Assembly (NCBI GenBank): GCA_026874595.1
Contig: CM049313.1
Coordinates: 70,548,659 to 70,612,658, forward strand
Source of the DNA: Sipunculus nudus
Lineage: Eukaryota; Annelida; Sipuncula; Golfingiida; Sipunculidae
DNA length: 64,000 nt
Reading direction: 5' to 3'
Shown here: piece by piece, positions 40,248-52,200 of the stretch
How the letters are laid out: every line of letters starts with the position of its first letter
Numbering within the stretch: the first letter of the stretch is position 1
The notes under the pieces: generated by a model
What the model was told of the DNA's origin: nothing
Seen by the model: only the letters and a program-made list of their open reading frames with translations
Database searches by the model: none
Translations under genes and position numbers: made by a program

Positions 40248-43200
40248 GGAATTATATGAAACAAATTATCCTTTAATCTAGATAACGTCAACCTTTAAAA
40301 TCAATAATGAAATATGAGAAAATGGTAGACAAAACTTCTGAAACCTAAGACAGGAGATTGTGCATAAAACAAACGATCTGCTACATTTCTCTATCGGGTG
40401 GTACCATAGAGCCTGCATATTCAGATTTAAAATAATTGCAGCCCACCAGCGGCTCACCAGTAAGCTGTCTTTGGTTGATGCATTTTATACGCTTATGAAA
40501 CAGATGAGGGGCAAATGATATGGTCTTTGTTGGTGTCTAGCTATACTTTTACATCATCTGTTCAACCACTTGTCATGCTGTTAAGGTCCGGAAAGGGAAG
40601 CTGACCACTATATAATCACTAACATTGAGTAAATATACTTTATTGCTTCAACTTATTTGCAAACAAATTGATTTGGGCATAAATTACTTGAACAAGTGTG
40701 AATGGAGAGACACTGGTAGCACATGTAACAGCTAGTACACACTGGATGACCTACTTATATGGGGTATAGGCTTTTGCCTACCAGCCTCTGACCAGGCCAG
40801 CAGTAGCCCGGATATAAACAACAACGATGCAGTCCCCTATTCGGGATAAGTTATTAAAAATATTATTTTGTTATAAATTATAATAATAATAAATATGTAA
40901 ATTTATGATATTGTGGCAGTGATATAAAAATGTTTTATTCCTTTATACCATTATCGAGTCTAGTTTGAAATAAAACTGCAGCTAGATTTCATTGTACATT
41001 GTTGTTTATGAGCTGTGGTCTCGATTCTCCAGCTGATGTTCTTAAATCCAGGTTAACATAGAAGAAAACTGTATGACCTTTCAGGTCATGTGTTACTTTA
41101 TTGAAACAATTCATCCCTATAGGAATGGCCTCTGTAGCTGTAGAGGATACTGTTTCAATGAATGCCATATTTTAGTAAAACAAAAACAAATTTATTTTGA
41201 TATGGTTACAGCTTCAAACCAGTAGTGGATGTTGTTTCACCATGTGCTGTATTTAGAAGGAAAGTCAATTTTTTAGCTCAGCTGACTGTAAGTTGTCTGA
41301 GCTTTAGCAATTACTCTTTGTCTGCCCCCCATCCGGCCGTCTGGTCGTCTGTCCATTAACAGGGCTCAAATTGTAACCACTAGCCCTGGAATCTTCTTAC
41401 TTGACATCCAGAGATGTCCATGAAAAATCTCCTTGGATGTCTGGAATTAGGTCTCTGTTACCCATATTCTTTGAGCAATAGGACTCCTATGTACCCTCTA
41501 GAATAATGGTAAATTTGATACAAAAGCTTAAGTATCAGAACAACTAATGCATTGATCACCATGATTTTTTCCATGCATCTTGATCAAGGAGTGTTTCATC
41601 AGTTCCTACAGACTGGTTGTGCCACCTTGATTTTTTTTCACATTTTAACATTTTTCCCCTCTATTTTTGAGACATGTTAACATGACACAATTCATGACCA
41701 TCAGTCCTAGAATATTCTCACTTAACATCCAGGGAGGTCCATGTAAAAAAATATCCCTGGAAACCTGAAATTAGGTCTGTGTTACCCATATTTTCTGATC
41801 TATGGGGCTTAAAAGCACCCTGCAGCATAATTGAAAATTTGATACCAAACAATGCACAAATCTTAACCATATTGGACCTAGATTCTTCTAACTTAAAATC
41901 CAGGAAGTTCCATGAAAAAAGTGAAATTATGTCTCTGTTACCCATATTCTCTTAGCTGTGGGGCTGATAAGCAACCCGAGAATAATTAAAAATTTGATAC
42001 CAGACAGGGCACAAATCATTACCATTGGACCAAGAATCTTCTAACTTGACATCCTGAGAGTTCCTCAAATGTTCTCCCCAGAAACATGAAACTAGGTCAC
42101 TTTGACCTATATTCTCAGAGTTTTTTGGGTATGTTTGAGCACCCAGGAAATAATGCAAAATACACACACATTGCCAGAATACTCAGGAAATGCTGGTTGG
42201 ATTGTCATCAAATTTGGTGTGCTTATGGGTCTTGATGAACTTAAGCAAATATGCATCAAAGATTATGCCACCTACATTTTCTTAATTAGTTGCCTGTGCA
42301 AGGACACATTGTCAACATGTCAGTTGGCTGAGCGTCATGACCCATGGATCACTTGTGATTACATGCATGGAAGCTTTTATAACTTCAGAATTATCAATAA
42401 ACATGTAAAACTGACAAATTAACTCTTTAAACTTTATTTCTACATTTGATGTGCTTATCAGTATTAAAAAAGATCCTTGAGTGTTTAAATTATTTATTGT
42501 AAATGCTGCATGATGCACAGTTTAATTTGTAATTGAAATTTTTTCATGGAATTGCTACATATGAATTCCTAATCTGTTTCGTTCCCTCAAATCTGTATAT
42601 ATTAATTTTTATATCTGTGCTTTACTCAGCTGACCAGTCAGTGTTCTAAGGTGGGCACTGTATTGTCACCCCAGCATTAAATTCACAGATAATGAGATGT
42701 TCTTGTGCGCACTTAACAGAAATTGAAATTTAAAATAAATCGTAACAACAAGGGTAAGATATTCTACTGTAGATTAGTGTATTTCAGGATATTCCAAAAT
42801 AGACATTTCACCTAGTTACATCTAAGCTATAATAATCAGAAATTCTAAAGAAAACTAGTGTATTTCAGGATATCCCAAAGTAAAATGGGTCACGCCTGAA
42901 TATCCGAATGTGAACCAGAGTTCATTGGAATACTAATGTCAACTAGTTGTGATTAGAATAACAGTGATTATTACCATCTCAACCATTTAGATGGGAATTC
43001 AGTTATGTTATAATCATGTACAAATGCTATGAATAATATAGGGACCTAGTCTGAACAGCATAAACTAACATATAAAAGGTGCTTGTAAGGAGCATAAAAA
43101 TAGCATAAAATTTTACCAAAAATGTCATAAATTCATAAAAAAAAAATATTCTCAAAAGTGACTTGGAGGCCTGATAGGTCCATTTTGGGGGAAAATCACA

Positions 43201-46200
43201 CAAATTCTGATATATCTCAAGAAATCTTGCATGGATTGATCCAAAAATCAACTTGACTGAAGATCTTAGATAGTGTTGTTAATGTATGGTGCCACCTGTT
43301 ATCCTTTTCTTGTTTTCGTGATATTTAATACCCCCATTATTGCCACATAACAGTACTGTGAGCAGTATAAGTCAAAAACTAATATACAGATGTCTTTCAT
43401 ATTATATAATACAATAGACATGGGTTATGGGATGATGTACATTTAATTTGGGGTCATGACCTTTCCTTTGAGAGTGACCTTGACCTTGAATATTGCCATA
43501 TGTGGTGAAAATCACACTAAATCATGAATATCTCAATAAGGGATGCATGCATTGGGCCAAAAATTAAATTGACCAAAGATTTTGGAAGCATTGTCTTTTG
43601 CAGATGACAGGTGGCGCTACCTTCTGTCTTTCTCTTGTTTTCATGCCTTTTAATACCCCATCATTGCCACTTGACAGTACTGTGAGCATTATAAGTCAAA
43701 ACTTATTGACAGATTGGGCTGAAATTGTGCATGTACATTGATCTTGGATACCTCCATCTAGTATTCAAGACTGGTGGTGCCATCTGCAGACGTTTGCCGT
43801 AGCATCCATCTGTACATGTGCTTTGGGTGGAAATTGCTCATATCTCCAGAGTAGTGCAAGGTATTGGTCTGAAATTTTACATGTCCATCCATCACAGAAA
43901 TTTTCTCGTAAAGCAGACAGGTGGCGCCACCTACCTTCCCATTTTTGTAGAATAAATTAATGCCCTTTTCTGAGGAGTGATTTGCACTATTGGCCTGAAA
44001 TTGTGCATATTTATAGATCTTTCAATCCTCCATCTTTTACTTAAGACAGGTGGCGCCATCTGCAATCGTTTTGCTGTGGCGTCCATCTGTACATGTGCTT
44101 TCGGTGAAAATTGTTTCTATCCCTGGAGTGGTTTAAGGTATTTGTCTGAAATTTGGCATGTCCGTCCATCTTTGAAAGGTTTCTCATAAAACAGACAGGT
44201 GGCACCACCTACCTTCCCTTTCTTGTAGAATAAATTAATGCCCTTTTCTCAGGAAAGATTTGGCCTATTGGCCCAAAATTGTGCATATCTATAGATCTTG
44301 GACTCCTCCATCTTGTACGCAAGACTGGTGGCGCCATCTGCTATCGTTTTGCCATAATGTCCACCTGTATATTTGTTTAGATGAAGATTTATCATATCTG
44401 ACGAGTCCTTCAATGTGTTGGTCTCCAATTTGGCATGTACATTCATCTTTGAGAGTTTTCACGTCAACCAGACAGGTGGCGCCACCTTCCTTACCATTTT
44501 TATAGTATAAATTCATCCCCTTTTAATAAGAGTGATTCTCTTTATTGGCCCCAATATTTGATGAAAATTATTGTTTCACAAGTTGATAGATGGAAGAAAC
44601 AATAGTCGCTTGCCAAATGTCATTATTTGCTGCTGAAGATGGGGGGACTGTTCTTAAAGGGGGGGGGGATTAATTTTCTGGCGATACTATGGCACCCGCA
44701 GATGCCAAGAAATATCTAGTTTTAATATTATAGTATGGACTGGTCCCTGATTGAAGAGTGCCTGGTGTTTATCTGTATTCCATCTTCTTGATTAGAGGTT
44801 CTTTCATTTACAGAGAGCTCCATGTCTGATATAAATGAGGTTCTCCAGGCTTTGCCTTCTCCTGAGTTGAAGACGCTGGCCAAATCGTTACGACTTCAGA
44901 CACAGGGTCAGCGTGCAGAAATCATTGAAGCTGTGCTCCAACACTCCAAACAGAATAACATCACGTCATTCTTCTCATCAAAAGGCAGTGGAATGGAGGC
45001 AGCTGTGTTAAAACGGTATATGGTGTCCTGGCCAGACAGTATTTAAAGACAAATATTTTATACGTTCTTAAATATACCAAGATTTATAACTCATACCAAT
45101 CATTAAAGATCACATAGTATTTCCCACTGCTGCAAAAAAAAATCAATGTTTGACTTACAGTAGACAGGCAAGTTGCATTAAACTTTTTCATGGTCAAGTC
45201 ATAGTGTACCAAAGCTTTTAAGTTATAAAACTGGGTTCTCAAAATGATTTGAATGTATACAAAGGCAGTATCTACACTAACAAATAATTGTGAATTAGTT
45301 TATTCTTGTCTCCACTAGGCAACTAATCCACATCAGTTCAGTTTACTGTAGTCTTCTTGAAAGGTGGTCTACAGTTGTTCTGTTCACCTTAGTCTGGTTC
45401 AAAGTAAACTGGTTCCTAGTGCTTACTGTATGCCTTACAGGTAAATCCATGTCTAGTCAGCATGAGGCCTATTTAGCTTCCATTTTGCCTACTAGTAATT
45501 CTTCCCCTGAAATGTCACCTTTGGCAGCACTATGAATTGTATTAATGACGAAGTGCCAAAAGAAACTCACATTTTATGAAATGAACGGAAGTAGGCTTTA
45601 GTAAAGCAAATTACACTGCAGTTGTAAAGCTGAGCTACTTTGAGGCTTGAATAAACTGGTTCAGTATAATCTAATTTACATGCAAACCAGGTGCAGATAC
45701 AGTCAAATACATCAACGTTATTACAGCTACCAAGTAATATAATATACTAAAGCATACACAACCAAGTAAAAAAAATTACTGAATGGCTTATACAGTAAAT
45801 GGAACTAATGTGAAACAAGTGAAACACAAGTTTTCTGACATGCCAGAAACCTTACAATCATTTGCTAGGTCTGCTCACTCACATATTCACATGTAATTAT
45901 AATCAACGACCAGTTGCAGATCCCTTGCGATTTTAGTTGCATCGTGTCACAGCCAAATGGGCAGTGAGCGGCATGCTTAAGTGACCAGCTTTAGTGACGG
46001 TGACTTGCATCGTTACAGTGGGTGCCCAAAACTTTCTTTTTGGTGCGTCTTTGCACTTAGACACCCAGTATTTTGGACACTTGGCCAGGGCGCTTCTTAG
46101 TCAAAAAGACTTCAAGACTGACAGAATTGCTATTTATTTTGATTGTTTTGCCACAAAATATTCAATATGACTGTGCAAACTTGAGTTATACATCAATTAA

Positions 46201-49200
46201 CAACATTATATCATGCCATCTGCAGGCTTAGTGATGGGTACAGTATTTGTAAGTTCATGCCTGATTATTTTATCAGAGCTAAAAGTCTGCTGGGATCCTG
46301 CTACAAGCTGGTCCAGGAGGGACGTGCCGTGTTCATCCGGATTGTCATGCTGTTCTCAGTCCATCAAGTTACAGGCGAGGAAGATGAGCAGGGAGGAGGG
46401 CAGCAGCAGCTGTAAGTTAGCCATAATGAATACAGGTGGTGGGCAGCAGCTGTTAGTTAGCCAAAATGAACACAGGTGGTGGGCAGTAGCTTTTGGTTAG
46501 TCATAATGAACACAGCGGTGGGCAGCAGTGGTAAGTTGCTGTATTGAACACAGGTGGTGGGCAATAATTGTAAGTGAGTTATAAAGTCCCAGCATAAAGC
46601 TATCCTATTCCATTTTACCAAAACTGACTTACTGGTCTTTTTAATCCATAATGAAGTCAACAGTTATAATGAAGACAGGTGGTGGGCAGTAGTTGTAAAT
46701 TTGTCATAATGAACCTAGGTGGTGGGCAGCAGCTGTAAGTTAGTCCTAATGAACACAGGTGGTCACAGCAGCTGTAAGTTAGCCATAATGAACACAAGTG
46801 GTGGGCAGTGATATAAAGTTAGCCATAATGAACAGGGGGGCCAGTATTTGTAAGTTAGTCATTATTAACACAGGTGTCAGTAGCAGGAGCTGTAATTTAG
46901 AGTTGAACACCTGGGGCAAGCAGTTGCACCAGTAAATTAGTCGTAACAAACTGAGGATGTTTCTAGGGGGAGCTGTAATTTATCCAAAATGAAACAGGAG
47001 GTTAAAAGCAGCTGTGCTTTAGTCATAATGGACACAGGAGATTGACACCAGCTGTAAGTGAGTCAAAATGAAACAGGAGGTTAAAAGCAGCTGTATGTTA
47101 GTAAAGAATGGACACGGGAGATTGACATTTGTAGGTTGAGGTTTATAATGAACACAAATGGTTGACAGAAGCACCTATAAGTTAGTCATAATGAACTCAG
47201 GATGTTGCTGATGGGAGCTGTATGTTAGTCATTATTGACACAGGAGATTTACACCACCTTTAAGTTAGTTACAAGGAAACAGGAGGTTAAAAGCAGCAGC
47301 TAATTTATGTAAAATATACTTTCTTCTAATATTAATTTTCTATTACAACAGGTTCCAGATTTTGATGTCAAACATTGGAAAGATGGTCTACCCAGCTTAC
47401 ACTGTCAACCGCCACACCAAAATTTTTTCATGTCGACAGGACTTGCTTAGGTAACTTTTAAGTTGTCTCATCCAAGATTACTTCACATTTTGTAAACAAG
47501 ATGTGTATTCAGACCTTTCCACATCCCATAAATGTTCTCCTTCACACAAAACCCTTATGTTGAATATCAGAATATATGATGAAGAAGTAACAGTGCTGTG
47601 GAGACACAGACTGTTTGTCTATGGTTCTCACTGAAATGTTAACATTCTTTGGTTAAGCCTGCACTCCAGTGTCTTGTAAAGTAGTAATGGAATAGTACAT
47701 GGACTACCTGAAGTACAGGAGATCATTTATGCAGTTGTAAACCTGGGTATATGTGAAGTCTTTGTATCCTGGTGCAGTTAGTATACATTTAGTTTTCAAT
47801 GTAGGTTTGAGACAGCCCTGCTAGTAGAGTCTGACATTCGGGAAGCCATGGAGAGAAATGACTTTGAGACAAGCCTACAACTGTATGAGTCCACTAAACC
47901 CATAGCAGAACAAATTCTCCGGGATCCAGACACCATCAAGTAAATATCTGAATTGTTTTCAAATCAGTATTTATGTGACCGTATGTAATTGGGTATTTCA
48001 GTGCCGCAGCATATTCTATGTAAAACATGTTGTTGCTGTTTGCAACCTGGTGTTCAAGTTTGATTAATTTTAAACTTTATTTTTGTTCAGGATCTTAAAG
48101 TGAAATACGTAGTAAATAATTTAGTTGAACTGCTGTACATGCACATCTTCCTACTTTTTCAGTGAAACATTTTAATATAGCATTCATTAATGTTCATTTG
48201 TTATCTCCAGTCAGACCTGAAATAATGTTACAAGGACCTTAGTTTCCTCAGGTTACAGTATATGTTAAACCTTGAACATTGTCCTGGATACACAGTTACA
48301 CATGTCAACTCAACTAAAATAAAACATGAAAATACTTTAAGAAATGATAAAAAATAAACAAATTACTTCATTATTAGGGCCCTTCTTGACAAGTGGTGCC
48401 CTACAGTGATCACTGTGTCAGTCCGTCCTTCCATCTTTCCGTCCTTCTGTCAGTGACACTTTCTTTCGCGCGCTATAACTTAACAACAGCATACTTAAGC
48501 TTTCCCACATTTACAGGGATGATTGGTACATATGAGGGCTCCAGACCTATCAATTTGCAGACCTGTCTCAATTCCAATATGGCCACCACAACCCAATTGC
48601 TGATTTTTTTTCACCCGTGATAACTCAACAACAACATACTTCAACTTTCCCAGATTCGCAGGGATGATTGGTACTTTACAGACCTGTCAGAATTCCAGTA
48701 TGGCTGCCACAGCCCAGTTGCTAATTTTTTTTCGCCTATGATATCTCAGTAGTAACATATTTCAGCTTTCCCAAACTCACAGGCATGATTGGTACATATG
48801 AGTGCTCCAGACCTATTGAATTACACACCTGTCGGAATTACAATATGGCCACCACAGCCCAATCACTGATTTTCTTTCTTTTTTCTTTGATATTATTTGA
48901 ACAAGTAGAACTTTTTCCCTCATGGATATGGATAAATACCTAATTCTGTTTGTCACATTTTTCAACTTAAACCTAAACTTTTCACCCATATGTAAACTAG
49001 TCCAGCACTACCAGAAATGTGGGGCCCTCTGAGGACCATTGTCCGACATCTAGTTTTGTAATTAAGATCTTTCAGAAATGTTGCTGGTTTGGAGAATGAT
49101 GGTTACAAATACAAGATTTATGGGTGGTCGGCTAACTGCTGAAGTGGTAGTAATATTTGTTAACAGACATGTATCAAGTCTACCAAAGCACCTGAAGTCA

Positions 49201-52200
49201 TACACAGCAGGTGCTAGCTATGTGAGGCTGCTTAACCAGGGTGTGGAGGTTCTTCAGAAGCTGCGACGTTATAAAGATGCTGTAAACCTGCTGGAGGAAC
49301 TGCTCGCCCAAAAGTTGTATCATCCTGACTACAGGGGGCGCTGGTATGACAGGCTCGCACTGAATACACACCAGCACCTCAAACAGCCTGAAACTGTGAG
49401 TCTTTCCTCTTGGCCAAGTCACTGCTCCCTGTAGCTAGGAACCCATCCGTATGTCTGTCTCCTTCAAATGCCACTGTGAATGTTATATGGCATATACTGT
49501 GGTTGGCTTTATATAAGTGAGGCTAATTTTTGTGATTTTCAGTTTTTCATTGTTTCATGAGGGGTCCATTCTTGCAATGTCACCTTTTAGTAACCTACAC
49601 AGAGTGTATCCAGTTTTACATTCCTTAATATGAGCTGTGAGATACCTGATGTTATTATTTTGTCAATCTTTGATTTTCAGGTAACACAACATAAATGTTA
49701 TAATTTATAATATCAATACCCTTTGACTTTTTAAGGTACAGGTGTGGTCGTCTGGATAACATATATAAAGTGCCAATGAGGCTAGATCATGTATGTATGA
49801 CGGGTGTTGATGACATGTCTCAATCACAAAGGTTTCTTTTTTTGTGATAATTCCCCATTTGAGAATATTGCAAAATTGAAACCCTCACAAACAAAAAGCC
49901 AACGACAGTAGGTTACAAAACTGTTACAAACATCTACACCATTTCTCCTCATGCTCTGTGCTCTGCTTGTTAGATGTGCCTTAGGCTGCAGATATAAATA
50001 TAAGCTATTTAAGCATCAATAATGTTCTTTTATCCCATTTTATGACCCACCCTTAATATAGTCTGGTCATGACCAATTCTGTCAGGAATCATTACTGTCT
50101 TCATGTAGGGTTCATGATTAGAAATGTAATGTTACTGAAATGTTAATTAAAGAGCATTTTCAAGGGTTACAGTGTCATATAATGGATCTGATGGTGTACT
50201 TCTCAAGTAATGGGTCCCCAGTTCACCTTTTTGAATTTGATCACAGTTATTTAATTTTCCTCTTAAATGTATGTTTATCATAATTTGTAAACCACAACGC
50301 TTTAACCTATCTATCTATTTCACAGGCCTTGAACGTTTGTAAACGTGCACTGAAAGACCCATGTGTGAGAACTGGTCATCGATATGCCATTCTACAGCGG
50401 GCACATCGTATATGTCATACTCCTAGTCTTAAGAAGCTGCTGAAAAGGTGGAACGAATTCTCTAAGGATCCAATGAATAAGGTGCAGGAATCACCAAAAG
50501 TGAGTTAAAAGATATTAAAATGACATTCATGTATGAAAGCAGCAGTCTGACATACCTAAATATGTCACCAGATATGTCACTGATAAGTCACCAGAAGTTT
50601 CAGAGAGATATTTTATTCAAAATAATTAACGAAATGAAGAGACTCAGCTGTTTGATCCAGGTTATATAATATAAAATAAGACATACTGAAATTAGATGAT
50701 GGGAGAACAAGGATTTTACATATATTGTGAATTCTACAGAACACATCTTCTGTGGCAACATTGAGGTGAAGTTTGGTCAGCTGGCTTTTGCAAATGACTG
50801 GCTATTACCTTTTTAAGGCTTATATAGTAAGACTAAAGCAGTTAGCTGTGATATATTGTGTTACCAGGTGACAATCCAGGGCAGGAAGCTGCACGATGTA
50901 TACATCAGTGAGGAATCAATCAACGACCCTGACAATGTGACAGTGATAAAACATGTAGAAGATGTGGCTCTGAGGCATTACCATGACAACGGGTATCCAG
51001 AAGGTATGTCAGATAATATCTAAAAACACAGGCAGGGCTCTACATTAATTTTTGAAAGTACTTGCCCAGTTGGGTAAGTAACATCTGGCTTTTACTTGCC
51101 CATCAGGAATTTTTATTTGCCCTGTAAAATCATCTATTGTATTTAAGAACACGAACATCCTTTTTCAGGCCTTTGGATAAAGGTTTATGTTGGACCCTAA
51201 GCAAGTAGGAGGTGACTTTTAGTTGCCCATCCACTATTTTCTTGAACTTTCACTTGCCCCGGGCAAGCAGTTAACCCTTAATGTCGAGCCCTTAAAGGTC
51301 AAATCAGACAGTGTATGACTCTGCAGCAGAGTTCTCATTGTTTGAAATACTTTTCAATGGTTAGACCATGCACACAAGCTTATACAACAGGGTGCACAAA
51401 ATAATTATAAGGTGCCAAGATATAATTATGTCATAACAGCTTGCAAATTATTCACCTTTTCCAAGGTAAACATAAGTTTGGGCCAATATAACCTGCCATG
51501 AATGGGACCCTTAATAATATCCTTAAACTCTTACCACTAGATCCTCATTGGTTACTGTGACATCATGTATTAAGTGTTTATGTTTCTGTTTGATCATTAT
51601 AATTTTTCATTCATCAGCTCTAAACATTTGAAGTACAGTTTTGAGGAATCCAGTTTACTGTATTATGATAATATGAATGCTATTGTACCTTTCCATTATT
51701 TAAACAATAGTTTAATTCAAACAAATCATATTTTCTCAAATGGACAGATATCAGTCTCTATCTTACTTAAACTTATATACTTCCATTGATCACACATTGA
51801 GTTTATGCTGCAGGTATTCATGGTGAGGGGGGCACCCTGCGCTGCCTCCTGTCCCTCTTCCTTTGGGATATCATATTCATGGATGTTCCCGACGTCTTCC
51901 ACAATAAATACCAGGCATATCCACTGGACATCAGCTCTGATAGTTTCTACTTAAATCGCCAGGAGGCGATAGACAGCAGACTGGCAGAAATCAGGAGTAA
52001 AAGTCCAGAGGTCAGTCAAGTCATCTGGGATGTTATTAGCAGATATTTTAATATTGACACTGATGATGGTATGAACTAGGGCTGTAGTGATTATCTAGTG
52101 CACTAATACATAGTGATACAGAGTAAAACTCTACTTCTGTAACAATCATGGAGCTCCGCCTAACCCCCCCACCCCCCCCCCCCCCCCCCAACTCCCACCC

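Larger units (their letters stand above)
37844..43173. mobile_element. 5.3-kb transposon-like insertion in FAN1 intron 2
   Basis: The ends are CAGGCCTCC and GGAGGCCTG, flanked on both sides by ATAGGT (37838-37843 and 43174-43179), a 6-bp direct repeat as expected for a target duplication. Subterminal sequence on both sides is rich in ATAAAATCATAAA/GCATAAAA words, then in words such as GTTGAGATGGGAAT. The flanks join into one copy of a tandem repeat (GACCTTGACCTTGAAT). No transposase frame is visible, so it is non-autonomous or decayed. The family is not certain; CAGG ends recall hAT, but hAT makes 8-bp duplications. Confidence 0.65.

Noticed and set aside
41718-44516. Several 65-106 codon frames inside FAN1 intron 2
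   Set aside because: They lie in tandem repeats and recur with the repeat period on both strands, so they reflect the repeat and not genes.
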